This document shows positions 26,908 through 35,806 of a stretch of DNA of 64,000 nt, piece by piece; the stretch's first letter is position 1; the number at the start of each line of letters is the position of its first letter. Below the pieces are notes generated by a model. It was not told where the DNA came from. It saw only the letters and a program-made list of their open reading frames with translations, and made no database searches. Made by a program: the position numbers and the translations under genes. Origin of the DNA: Flavobacterium ammoniigenes (GTDB lineage Bacteria; Bacteroidota; Bacteroidia; Flavobacteriales; Flavobacteriaceae); the NCBI RefSeq assembly GCF_020886055.1, contig NZ_AP025184.1:992001-1056000 (forward strand), written 5' to 3'.

Positions 26908-27043
26908 CGTATTTATTTTGTGCAAAGATACTTTTTGTTTAATAAATATTTAATTTTAGTTAAACAAAATTCAAATTTTTGGATTAGTGTCAAGTAGTAA
27001 TTCTCGATTATTCTGTTATATTTGTTAATCAAATTTAAACGAT

Positions 27044-29434
27044 ATGAAAATTTTCAAAAAAGGACTTCTTGTTATAATTTCAATTTTGATACTACTTATT
27101 TTGGTTTTAGTGGGCTATGCTTTTTATTCTAAACCGCAATATGAAGGGGAATTGCCTTTGAAAAATATACAAAAAGAAACTACGGTTTATTTTGATGAAT
27201 TTGGAGTACCACACATTTATGCCGAGAGCCAAACTGATGCCATGGAAGCATTGGGCTATGTTCATGCTCAAGATCGTTTATGGCAAATGGAGTTGATGCG
27301 ACGTATTGCACCAGGACGATTATCCGAAATTTTCGGATCGGCAGCTTTGAAAAATGATCAATTTTTTGCGGGTATTGGTATCGAAGAAGCTTCGGCCAAA
27401 GCCATTGCGCAATTGGACAAAAACAGTCCGGCTTACAAATTGACACAAGCTTATTTGGACGGAATCAATCAATATTTAGAAGAAGGAAAAACACCTATAG
27501 AATTTCAATTATTGGGAATTCAAAAACAAAAATTTGAAATAAAAGACGTTTATAATATTTTCGGGTACATGTCATTTAGTTTTGCGATGGCACAAAAATC
27601 AGATCCCCTGATGACTGACTTGCGAAATAAATATGGTATGGAGTATTTGAAAGAGTTTGGTTTAGAGGGCGAATTCAACACTACCAAAATCAAGAATGCG
27701 AAGGAGAATGTTCAAGAATATTCGGCTATAGCCAAATCAGTAGCTTCTTTGTTAGACCGATCACCAATTCCTCCATTTATTGGAAGTAACAGTTGGGTCA
27801 TTGCGCCACAAAAGACCAAAAACGGAAAAGTAATTTTTGCCAATGATCCACATATTGGATTTTCGCAACCGGGCACTTGGTATGAAGCTCATATGGTAAC
27901 TCCAGATCATGAAATTTATGGCTACTATCTAGCGGGAACACCATTTCCTTTACTGGGACATAATCACAACTATGCCTACGGATTAACCATGTTTGAAAAC
28001 GACGATATTGATTTGTACCAAGAAGAAACTAGTTCGACAGATGTCACAAAGTACAAAACACCTTCAGGATTTAATGCCTTTGAGACAAGAACTAAAACGA
28101 TCAAAGTTAAAGACACGTCTGATGTGGTGATGAACGTTAAAGTGAGTCGTCACGGACCAATTGTCAATGATTTGATAGAGGGATTACAAAAAGACAAACC
28201 AGTCGCATTATCTTGGGTGTATACCCAACAACCTATTTTGATTTTAGATGCGGTTTATAAACTTTCGCATGCTAAAAATAAAGCCGATTTCCAAAAAGGG
28301 GTTCAATTAATTTCAGCTCCTGGTTTGAATGTGATGTATGGCGATGCTAAAGGCAATGTGGCGTGGTGGGCAACCGGAAAATTATACAAACACAATCCAG
28401 GTGTGAATCCGAATTTTATTTTGGATGGCGCTAGTGGAAAAGACGATATTAAGGAATATTTGGATTTCTCCAAAAATCCTTCCTCTGTCAATCCGAGTTG
28501 GAATTATGTGTATTCTGCCAACAATCAACCGGAAGCAATTGATGGTTTTTTATATCCAGGCTATTATTTACCTGAGGATAGAGCCAAACGAATTGTGCAT
28601 TTGTTGGATTCAAAATCCAATTGGGACAAAGAATCAGCAAGTAAAATGATTTTTGATAATACCTCTTCGGTTGCGCCTTCAGTGGTTAAAAATCTTATTC
28701 AAGCTGTTGATTTAAATACACTTTCTAAATCAGAAAAAGAAGCTATTGCTATTTTAAAAGACTGGAAAGGGTCTAGTAATTTGGAAGACGTAGCCCCTAC
28801 CATTTATAATAAATGGGTTTATTGCAGCCTAAAAAATACGTTTCAAGACGAAATGGGAGAGAAAGATTTCAAACAATTTTTAGGAACTCATATTGCGAAA
28901 CAAATTGTTGCAAGACAAATGGCCAATAACCAATCGCTTTGGTGGGATAATTTGTCTACTAAAAATATAAAAGAAACGCGCAGTCAAATCGTGACAACCG
29001 CTTTGAAAGAAGCTGTTGCTGCTCTTGAAAAGCAACTAGGTAAATCCGTACAATCGTGGACTTGGAACAAAGTGCATACGGCAGAACACCAACATCCTTT
29101 GGGGAAAGTGAATGCCTTGAAACCATTTTTTAATGTGGGACCTTTTGAAGTTTCGGGATCTGTGGAAGTAATCAACAATTTGTTTTTTGATTATACAGAG
29201 GATGGCAACTATGCAGTAAAAGGCGGGCCTTCAACGAGACGAATAATTGACTTTTCTGATATTGAAAACAGTTGGAGTATTTTACCAACAGGTCAATCTG
29301 GGAATCCAATGAGTCCGCATTATAAAGACCAAGCCGAAATGTACAACACAGGAAAGTTTAGAAAAATGAAATTGAATAAAGCTGAAATTGTTACCACTTC
29401 AACAAAATTGGTTTTTATTCCCAATAAAAATTAA
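27044..29434 (+). CDS. Penicillin acylase family protein
   Basis: A 796-residue Ntn-hydrolase precursor. A hydrophobic N-terminal anchor or signal (residues 7-27) is followed by the alpha-chain region (VYFDEFGVPHIYAESQTDAMEALGYVHAQDRLWQMELMRR) and the mature beta-chain start at the Ser of SNSWVIAP (about residue 243), where autocleavage is expected. Family members hydrolyse amides such as penicillins, acyl-homoserine lactones or N-acyl amino acids in the periplasm. The substrate is unknown. It stands alone, between the kynurenine genes. Confidence 0.9.
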   Translation: MKIFKKGLLVIISILILLILVLVGYAFYSKPQYEGELPLKNIQKETTVYFDEFGVPHIYAESQTDAMEALGYVHAQDRLWQMELMRRIAPGRLSEIFGSAALKNDQFFAGIGIEEASAKAIAQLDKNSPAYKLTQAYLDGINQYLEEGKTPIEFQLLGIQKQKFEIKDVYNIFGYMSFSFAMAQKSDPLMTDLRNKYGMEYLKEFGLEGEFNTTKIKNAKENVQEYSAIAKSVASLLDRSPIPPFIGSNSWVIAPQKTKNGKVIFANDPHIGFSQPGTWYEAHMVTPDHEIYGYYLAGTPFPLLGHNHNYAYGLTMFENDDIDLYQEETSSTDVTKYKTPSGFNAFETRTKTIKVKDTSDVVMNVKVSRHGPIVNDLIEGLQKDKPVALSWVYTQQPILILDAVYKLSHAKNKADFQKGVQLISAPGLNVMYGDAKGNVAWWATGKLYKHNPGVNPNFILDGASGKDDIKEYLDFSKNPSSVNPSWNYVYSANNQPEAIDGFLYPGYYLPEDRAKRIVHLLDSKSNWDKESASKMIFDNTSSVAPSVVKNLIQAVDLNTLSKSEKEAIAILKDWKGSSNLEDVAPTIYNKWVYCSLKNTFQDEMGEKDFKQFLGTHIAKQIVARQMANNQSLWWDNLSTKNIKETRSQIVTTALKEAVAALEKQLGKSVQSWTWNKVHTAEHQHPLGKVNALKPFFNVGPFEVSGSVEVINNLFFDYTEDGNYAVKGGPSTRRIIDFSDIENSWSILPTGQSGNPMSPHYKDQAEMYNTGKFRKMKLNKAEIVTTSTKLVFIPNKN

Positions 29435-29493
29435 ATAGAAATAAGGGTTAGTACGTTTTTATAATTATTTTTGCCCAACTTTTAAAATTAGTC

Positions 29494-30837
29494 ATGCAGA
29501 CTCCTCAAAAAATTGCAATAGTTGGTTCAGGGTTAGTAGGTTCATTATTGGCAATCTATTTGCGCAAAGCAGGCCATACCGTCCATATTTATGACAGAAG
29601 TCCGGATATTCGCCAAATTGAATTTTCGGGCCGCTCCATAAATTTAGCCATGTCCAATCGCGGTTGGAAAGCATTAGATGGAGTAGGAGTGGGAGATGCC
29701 GTTCGCCAAATTGCCATTCCCATGGACAAACGTGCGATCCATTTGGTTGACAAATTGAATTTTCAAGCCTACGGACAAGAAGGAGAAGCGATCTATTCAA
29801 TTTCAAGAGGTCTTTTGAATCGTAAAATGATTGATTTGGCGGAAGCCGCAGGAGCCGAATTCTTTTTCGAACAAAAAATCTGGGATGTGACGCTTGCCGA
29901 TGCTACTTTGCATATTGGCGAATCGGAACGTGGTGCTTGGGAGGAAAAAAAATATGATATGGTATTTGGTGCAGATGGTGCTTTCTCTAGAATTCGCCAC
30001 CGCATGCAACGCCAAAGCATGTTTGACTATTCGCAAGAATTTTTAAAAATTGGCTATAAAGAATTAAATATTCCTGCGAATCCAGACGGAACTCATAAAT
30101 TAGATCCGAATTCCTTCCATATTTGGCCACGAGGCGAATATATGTTAATTGCGTTGCCTAATTTAGACGGAAGTTTTACCTGTACTTTATTCATGCCTTT
30201 TGAAGGTGACAATTCGTTAGCAGAATTAAAAGATATTAATTTGGTAAAAGCTTTTTTTGCCAAAAATTTCCCAGACTCCATTGAGGTAATTCCAATGTTA
30301 GCGGAAGACTTTTTTAAAAACCCAACAAGTACATTGGTAACCATGAAGTGTTTTCCATGGGCATACGAAGACAAAATTGCATTGATTGGAGATGCCTGTC
30401 ATGCTATCGTTCCTTTTTATGGACAAGGAATGAATGCGGGTTTTGAAGATATTACTGTTTTGAACGAAATGATGCAATTGTATGGAAACGATTGGAAAAC
30501 AATTCTTTCAGAATACCAAAAATCAAGAAAACCAAATGCAGATGCCATTGCTGAATTGTCGTATCGCAATTTTATGGAGATGAGTACCAAAACTGCCGAT
30601 GAGAAATTCTTGTTGCAAAAGAAAATCGAAAAAGTATTTTCAGACAAATACCCCGACTTGTGGATTCCATTGTATAGTAGAGTAACTTTTAGCGACCGAC
30701 CTTATGCCGAAGCATTGGCTATTGGCGATGCCCAAAATACAATTATGGAAGAAGTGTTGCGAATGGACAATATTGAATCCATTTGGGATTCAGCTGAAGT
30801 GGAAAACAAAATCTTGGAATTACTTCAAGATAAATAA
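29494..30837 (+). CDS. kmo: Kynurenine 3-monooxygenase
   Basis: A 447-residue FAD-dependent aromatic hydroxylase. The FAD motif IAIVGSGLVGSLLAIYLRKAG is at the N-terminus, FSGRSINLAMSNRG near 49-62 is specific to KMO, and GDACHAIVPFYGQGMNAGFED near 300 is the flavin/substrate motif. It makes 3-hydroxykynurenine, the substrate of KynU encoded upstream. A TATTTTTG element at 29466-29473 may be its own -7 sequence. Confidence 0.93.
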   Translation: MQTPQKIAIVGSGLVGSLLAIYLRKAGHTVHIYDRSPDIRQIEFSGRSINLAMSNRGWKALDGVGVGDAVRQIAIPMDKRAIHLVDKLNFQAYGQEGEAIYSISRGLLNRKMIDLAEAAGAEFFFEQKIWDVTLADATLHIGESERGAWEEKKYDMVFGADGAFSRIRHRMQRQSMFDYSQEFLKIGYKELNIPANPDGTHKLDPNSFHIWPRGEYMLIALPNLDGSFTCTLFMPFEGDNSLAELKDINLVKAFFAKNFPDSIEVIPMLAEDFFKNPTSTLVTMKCFPWAYEDKIALIGDACHAIVPFYGQGMNAGFEDITVLNEMMQLYGNDWKTILSEYQKSRKPNADAIAELSYRNFMEMSTKTADEKFLLQKKIEKVFSDKYPDLWIPLYSRVTFSDRPYAEALAIGDAQNTIMEEVLRMDNIESIWDSAEVENKILELLQDK

Positions 30838-30838
30838 A

Positions 30839-31204
30839 CTAGTCTTCTTCTCGGTGTACTTTAGTAAAGTCAAATGCAGGCGTACAAATAGCAATGTATT
30901 CACAAGCTTTCTCAAATGGGTTGGAATATTGAACTCTGGTATTTTTTTCAATTTTAATAGATTGTCCTGCTTCTAATACGATTGTCTCTTCTTCCACAAT
31001 AAATTGTTTTTTACCACTTATTATATAGGTATACTCATCAAATTCGGGTGTTTGAAAAGGTTCGCTCCATCCAGGAGGCGCTATCATGTGTGCGATGGAC
31101 ACATTTGGATTGTTAGTACTCGCAAGGCCGTGATGCTCTTCAATTAATTTCCCGTCAGTAGTAGGGACAACGAATGGGTTATTTTGTAAGGTATATTTTT
31201 TCAT
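30839..31204 (-). CDS. Cupin domain-containing protein
   Basis: A 121-residue single cupin. The barrel strands PGWSEPFQTPEFDEYTYIISGKKQFIVEEE and AGQSIKIEKNTRVQYSN follow the two-motif cupin pattern, with an acidic residue where a histidine is often found. It is too short and too unlike to be 3-hydroxyanthranilate dioxygenase, despite lying one base from kmo on the opposite strand. Function unknown. Confidence 0.8.
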   Translation of the reverse strand: MKKYTLQNNPFVVPTTDGKLIEEHHGLASTNNPNVSIAHMIAPPGWSEPFQTPEFDEYTYIISGKKQFIVEEETIVLEAGQSIKIEKNTRVQYSNPFEKACEYIAICTPAFDFTKVHREED

Positions 31205-31734
31205 AATGTTGTATTTATCTCCTATTAATTATTAAGCTAGAACGGATTTAATCCATACTTGGATTTCAGTTTAGATTACAAACATATTAATTCTAGTAGA
31301 ATAAGAGGTTTTCAATTAATTAATTAGTTTTTAATTCCTATTTAATTGGATGGGTTACTATATTTTTTGCAGGATCAATTTAGTGATTGGGAGTACTTAT
31401 TTTTGGGCTAATTGTCACAAATAATCTCTTACTACAACGTTTTTTATTAAAAAAACATAAATTTTATATCCAAATTTTTTAGCAAGTTATATTGATAATT
31501 TAACTGAATATACGGCTTGTAAATGTGTAATTAGTATCAAACAATCGATTTCGTTATGTATTTTTTATTAAATAAATTAATTTCAAAAAAAAATTCAATT
31601 GACTCGACTAAAATTAACACTAATTAAATTAAAAAAAGTTTTTTTATTTAAACTAAAAATATAAATTTGCTCCACTACAAGTTTATTTAAACACTAAAAA
31701 ATTAAATTATTTAAAACTATTAAAATTAAAAAAA
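31205..31734. other. 530-base AT-rich gap before the exbB operon
   Basis: No gene is seen. The right end holds a candidate -7 TAAATTTG (31662-31669), 65 bases before exbB, with only a weak T-rich -33. The left end holds the palindrome AATCCATACTTGGATT (31250-31265), 46 bases upstream of the cupin start on the other strand. The rest is very AT-rich, with no fold or repeat recognised. Confidence 0.5.
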
Positions 31735-32553
31735 ATGGCAAACGTTAAAAAAGAAAATGGACCAAAAGGTGGAGGAGCAATTTCAGGAATTATCATCGCA
31801 GCATGTATTTTTGTTGGATGGATTATTTGGAATTTTATCATGGGTAATGGAGCTAACTTCGAAGGAGGAGTAAACACAGGTCACCCACTTCCAGGAAACT
31901 ATTTAGCAATGGTGTATAAAGGAGGTCCAATCGTTCCAATTTTGTTAGGATGTTTATTGATGGTAATTGTTTTCTCTTTTGAGCGTTTTGCAGTTATTTC
32001 AAAAGCAGCTGGAAAAGGAAACTTAGATGTTTTCATGAAAACTGTTCAAGCTAGTATTACTAAAGGAGATATCGATGCGGCTATTGCTTCATGTGACAAA
32101 CAACAAGGTTCTGTTGCTAATGCTATCAAATCTGCATTATTGAAATACCAAGACGTTAAAGCAGAAGGATTAGATAGCGAAGCTGCTGCTGAAACAATTC
32201 ACAAAGAAATCGAAGAGGCAACTTCATTAGAAATGCCAATGTTAGAGAAACACATGACTATCATCTCTACTTTAGTATCTTTAGGTACATTAGCAGGTTT
32301 GTTAGGAACTGTAACAGGGATGATTAAAGCGTTTGGTGCGTTAGCATCTGCTGGAACTCCAGATCAAGCTGCACTTGCAAATGGTATCTCTGAAGCATTG
32401 ATTAACACTGCAACAGGTATCTCTACTTCTGCATTAGCAATTGTTACTTATAACTTGTTTACTTCTAAAATTGATACTTTGACTTATTCTATTGATGAGG
32501 CTGGTAATACAATTGTAAATACTTACAGACACTTCAGAAGTACAAAAAAATAA
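31735..32553 (+). CDS. exbB: ExbB/TolQ/MotA family proton channel protein
   Basis: A 272-residue inner-membrane protein with three main hydrophobic stretches. The C-terminal pair EKHMTIISTLVSLGTLAGLLGTVTGMIKAF and GISEALINTATGISTSALAIVTYNLF is the conserved TolQ/ExbB core. It forms the proton channel with the ExbD proteins encoded next and powers TonB. The N-terminal region is longer than in E. coli ExbB, as usual in Bacteroidota. Confidence 0.94.
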   Translation: MANVKKENGPKGGGAISGIIIAACIFVGWIIWNFIMGNGANFEGGVNTGHPLPGNYLAMVYKGGPIVPILLGCLLMVIVFSFERFAVISKAAGKGNLDVFMKTVQASITKGDIDAAIASCDKQQGSVANAIKSALLKYQDVKAEGLDSEAAAETIHKEIEEATSLEMPMLEKHMTIISTLVSLGTLAGLLGTVTGMIKAFGALASAGTPDQAALANGISEALINTATGISTSALAIVTYNLFTSKIDTLTYSIDEAGNTIVNTYRHFRSTKK

Positions 32554-32620
32554 TTAAATAATTAATTGTAATAAGTGACTCGATTTATCGCACGCTTATT
32601 GAATTATAAAAAATAAAGTA

Positions 32621-33232
32621 ATGGCTGTAAAAATGTCCAAAAAAGCTGCGTCTATTGATATGACCGCTATGTGTGATGTTGTCTTTCTATTGTTAACTTT
32701 CTTTATTTTGACTGCTACAGCCAAAATTCCAGAACCGTTACCTGTAGATACCCCAGCATCAACAGTTCAAACCAAATTGCCAGACACTGATTTAGCTACT
32801 ATTACCGTAGGAAAAGGAAAAGTTTTCTTTGACCTAAAAGGTAGAGAAGTTAGAAAAAGAACTTTAGAGTTAATGGGTCAAAAGTATGAAGTTGCTTTTA
32901 CTGAAGAAGAATCTGCAAAATTTGCTTTAATGGAGGGTATTGGAGTGCCAATTACAAGCCTTAAGCAATTAATTGCAATGAAAAGTTCAGACAGAAGTAA
33001 AGCTAATTTACAACCTGGAATTCCTAAAGATTCTTTAGACAATCAGTTGTCTCAATGGATTCAAAATGCGCGTATTGCAAATATTGAATTACAAGATAAA
33101 GAATTGCAAATTGCAATCAAAGGAGATGCTAGAGAAGAATATCCAGCTATTAAAAAAGTAATGGATATTTTACAAGACCAAAAAATCAATAGCTTTAATT
33201 TAGTTACTGGTTTAAGAGCAAAAGATAAATAA
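32621..33232 (+). CDS. exbD: ExbD/TolR family biopolymer transport protein (first copy)
   Basis: A 203-residue protein with one N-terminal membrane segment (MCDVVFLLLTFFILTATA) containing the conserved intramembrane Asp19, then a periplasmic domain. It is one of two adjacent, diverged ExbD proteins. Compared with the second copy it has a longer periplasmic part. It couples the proton gradient to TonB together with ExbB. Confidence 0.92.
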   Translation: MAVKMSKKAASIDMTAMCDVVFLLLTFFILTATAKIPEPLPVDTPASTVQTKLPDTDLATITVGKGKVFFDLKGREVRKRTLELMGQKYEVAFTEEESAKFALMEGIGVPITSLKQLIAMKSSDRSKANLQPGIPKDSLDNQLSQWIQNARIANIELQDKELQIAIKGDAREEYPAIKKVMDILQDQKINSFNLVTGLRAKDK

Positions 33233-33249
33233 TATAAAAAGATACTAAA

Positions 33250-33807
33250 ATGGCTGAATTAAATACCGGCGACGGTGGTGGTAAAAAAGGCAGTGGTAAG
33301 GTAAGAAGTAAAAAATCTGGCTCTAAGGTTGATTTAACAGCCATGGTAGATTTAGCATTCTTATTGATTACTTTCTTTATGTTGACCACGACCTTGTCAA
33401 AGCCTCAATCGATGAGCTTGGGATTGCCAGATAAAGAAGATAAACCAGATCCTAAAAATCAAGTTAAAGTGGATGAAAATCGTACGATGACTATACTTTT
33501 AGGAGATAACGACAAATTAGTTCGTTATGTTGGACTTCTTGCAACTCCTGTTAAAGGCGGTGCTCCAAAAGATTTTTCTTATGGAAAAGGCGGAATCCGC
33601 GAAGAGTTATTAGCTCGTAAAAAGCTGGTACTTGAGTACACAGGGAATAAGGATAAAGGGATGATTGTAATTATCAAACCAAGTAAAAAATCGAATTATC
33701 GTAACTTGGTAGATATATTAGATGAAATGGCAATTGTAGATGTACCAACGTATGCAATTGTTAATGATTATACTCCTGAAGAAAAAAAATTGTTAGAAGG
33801 TAAATAA
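33250..33807 (+). CDS. exbD: ExbD/TolR family biopolymer transport protein (second copy)
   Basis: A 185-residue ExbD with a basic, Gly/Lys-rich N-terminus, then the membrane segment MVDLAFLLITFFMLTTTL holding the conserved Asp34. Two different ExbD proteins beside one ExbB suggest a mixed ExbD pair in the motor, or two alternative motors. It starts 17 bases after the first copy. Confidence 0.92.
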   Translation: MAELNTGDGGGKKGSGKVRSKKSGSKVDLTAMVDLAFLLITFFMLTTTLSKPQSMSLGLPDKEDKPDPKNQVKVDENRTMTILLGDNDKLVRYVGLLATPVKGGAPKDFSYGKGGIREELLARKKLVLEYTGNKDKGMIVIIKPSKKSNYRNLVDILDEMAIVDVPTYAIVNDYTPEEKKLLEGK

Positions 33808-33844
33808 TAATAGGATTTACTCAATAACCTAATAATTAAGAAAT

Positions 33845-34639
33845 ATGAAATTAGATATATTCACAAATCAATGGCTTGATATTGTTTTCGAAGGGAAAAA
33901 TAAGACATACGGGGCTTATGAACTTAGAAAATCAAATACAAAAACCACAGTTAGAGCGTTAATTATTGGTGCAGTTTTATTCTCTGTGCTTGTAGCTGCA
34001 CCTCTTATTATGAGTTTGTTGCCAGATTCTTCAGGTGATGATGATAGTTTAGATACTAAAATCGTAACCATGAAGTTACCTCCAAAAAAGGAAGAGCCTA
34101 AAAAAGACCTTCCACCACCTCCACCACCTCCACCAAAAGTGGATCAAGTGAAATTTGTTAAGCCAGTTGTGGCTAAAGCAGAAGAGGTAACAGAGGAGCC
34201 ACCAAAAATTACTGAAATTAAAGACAAGAAATTAGGTAACGAAACCATCAAAGGGGATCCAGATGCCGATTTGTCTGTTGAGCCTGTTGGAAATGGACCT
34301 GCAGCTGTAGTAGAAGAAGATAACAGTATTTACAATACTGCTGGTATCGAAGTAAAACCAGATTTTCCTGGTGGAATGGAAAAATTCTACAAGTTTGTTG
34401 GAAACAACTATCAAACTCCTGAAGAGGATGGCTTGAAAGGGAAAGTATATGTTACTTTCGTAGTTGAGAAAGATGGTTCATTAACAGATATCAAAGTAAT
34501 TAGAGATATTGGATACGGTACTGGTAAAGAAGCTATCCGTGTTTTGAACAAATGTCCAAAATGGACTCCTGGAGAGCAAAATGGTAAGAAAGTGAGAGTA
34601 CTTTACTCTCTTCCTATTACTATTCAATCTGCAGAGTAA
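33845..34639 (+). CDS. tonB: Energy transducer TonB
   Basis: A 264-residue TonB. A cytoplasmic stretch (about 1-35) containing EGKNKTYGAYELRK, typical of Bacteroidota TonB, precedes one membrane helix (about 38-58), a Pro/Lys-rich spacer with an eight-proline run near residues 90-97, and the C-terminal TonB domain (PDFPGGMEKFYKFVGNNY to the end). It spans the periplasm to energise receptors such as the SusC protein at the end of this window. Its stop overlaps the next ATG. Confidence 0.94.
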   Translation: MKLDIFTNQWLDIVFEGKNKTYGAYELRKSNTKTTVRALIIGAVLFSVLVAAPLIMSLLPDSSGDDDSLDTKIVTMKLPPKKEEPKKDLPPPPPPPPKVDQVKFVKPVVAKAEEVTEEPPKITEIKDKKLGNETIKGDPDADLSVEPVGNGPAAVVEEDNSIYNTAGIEVKPDFPGGMEKFYKFVGNNYQTPEEDGLKGKVYVTFVVEKDGSLTDIKVIRDIGYGTGKEAIRVLNKCPKWTPGEQNGKKVRVLYSLPITIQSAE

Positions 34640-34869
34640 TGATACAAAACTTTGTTAATAGTTTTCAGAAGAAATCGCTCAAAGAGCGATTTCTTCTCGT
34701 TATGGGGATTTTGTTTTTAATGTCTTACCTTACTTTAGGTATCTTGTTCATTTTCATGAAGCCCTTTCCATTTTCAATGCAATACAATTATAGAGTTGCT
34801 TTTGGCGTTCTTTTAATTGCGTATTCAATTATACGTTTTTTTCGAATTATTAATGATAGTAAAGAGTAA
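34639..34869 (+). CDS. Small two-helix membrane protein of unknown function
   Basis: A 76-residue protein with two hydrophobic helices (about 18-38 and 49-66) and a basic N-terminus. It is not a family I can name. It overlaps the tonB stop by one base and precedes the PstS-like gene by three, so it is very likely translated in the operon. A role in the ExbB/ExbD/TonB motor or in the next gene's function is possible but unproven. Confidence 0.75.
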   Translation: MIQNFVNSFQKKSLKERFLLVMGILFLMSYLTLGILFIFMKPFPFSMQYNYRVAFGVLLIAYSIIRFFRIINDSKE

Positions 34870-34872
34870 GTT

Positions 34873-35787
34873 ATGAATTCTACATTAAGACTAAGTACTT
34901 TTTTTTGCGTTCTATTTTTAGCTATTTCCTGCAACAAATCAGTTGATGCAAATCAAGAAACGATTTTGAAAGGTAAAGCAACGTTGCTTGTTGATGCTAC
35001 TTTGATGCCTGTGATGGAAGATCAAGTACAGATTTTTGAAAGTAGGTACGACGCGACCATTGGTATAAATGCACAATCAGAAACGGAAGTGATTCAATCT
35101 TTGGTTAAAGACACTTCTAGTATTGCGGTGCTGTCAAGAAAATTGAATGCTGATGAAATGAAAATTTTTGCGAATAGAAAAATAATTCCAAAAATTACAC
35201 CGATTGCATTAGATGCTGTAGCTCTTATTACCAATAGCAATTCAAATGATACATTGGTTGATATAAAGGCTGTAATAGATTTTATGAATGGAAAACCGTC
35301 ACCGAAAATCAAAGGTTTAGTGTTTGATAATGCTAACTCAAGTACGGTACGATATATGAATAAATTAGCCGGTTTAACTACAATTCCTCAAAAAGGAGTT
35401 TTTTCTTTTGGAACTAACAATGAAGTTATTAAATTTGTATCGCAAAATGAAGGCATGATTGGTGTAGTTGGATTAAACTGGTTAACACAACCAAAACCTG
35501 AAATGCAAGCCTATGTAGATAAAGTTGTTGCATTAAGCTTAAAAGGCCATAATCAAAATGATTTTTTCGCACCTGATCAAAACAATATAGCTGAGGGTAA
35601 ATATGCTTTAGCGCGTGAAATATACATTGTTAATTGTCAAGGTTTTTCCGGATTAGGAATGGGATTTGCTTCTTTTGTTGCGGGTGATATTGGTCAACGA
35701 ATTATTTTGAAGTCAGGATTGTTGCCCTACAAAGTCCCACCACGTAAATTAAGTATTAGAAATCAAATCAATAACGATAAAAAATAA
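34873..35787 (+). CDS. PstS-like periplasmic substrate-binding lipoprotein
   Basis: A 304-residue protein with a lipoprotein signal (LFLAISCNKS, Cys about 20) and a phosphate-binding-protein-like fold (ATLLVDATLMPVMEDQVQIFE, VKDTSSIAVLSRKLNADE, PIALDAVALITN). No ABC transporter genes are nearby. Its place in a TonB operon suggests a role linked to outer-membrane energisation or substrate capture rather than the classic Pst system. This is inferred from context. Confidence 0.82.
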   Translation: MNSTLRLSTFFCVLFLAISCNKSVDANQETILKGKATLLVDATLMPVMEDQVQIFESRYDATIGINAQSETEVIQSLVKDTSSIAVLSRKLNADEMKIFANRKIIPKITPIALDAVALITNSNSNDTLVDIKAVIDFMNGKPSPKIKGLVFDNANSSTVRYMNKLAGLTTIPQKGVFSFGTNNEVIKFVSQNEGMIGVVGLNWLTQPKPEMQAYVDKVVALSLKGHNQNDFFAPDQNNIAEGKYALAREIYIVNCQGFSGLGMGFASFVAGDIGQRIILKSGLLPYKVPPRKLSIRNQINNDKK

Positions 35788-35806
35788 ATTAACTATACAA
35801 CTCAAA

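Noticed and set aside
26944..27043. Promoter for the penicillin acylase gene
   Set aside because: A TATATTTG at 27017-27024 is present, but no TTG lies at the right distance, so it was not listed as a feature.
30839..31204. 3-hydroxyanthranilate dioxygenase next to kmo
   Set aside because: The protein is about 120 residues and lacks the length and ligand pattern of that enzyme.
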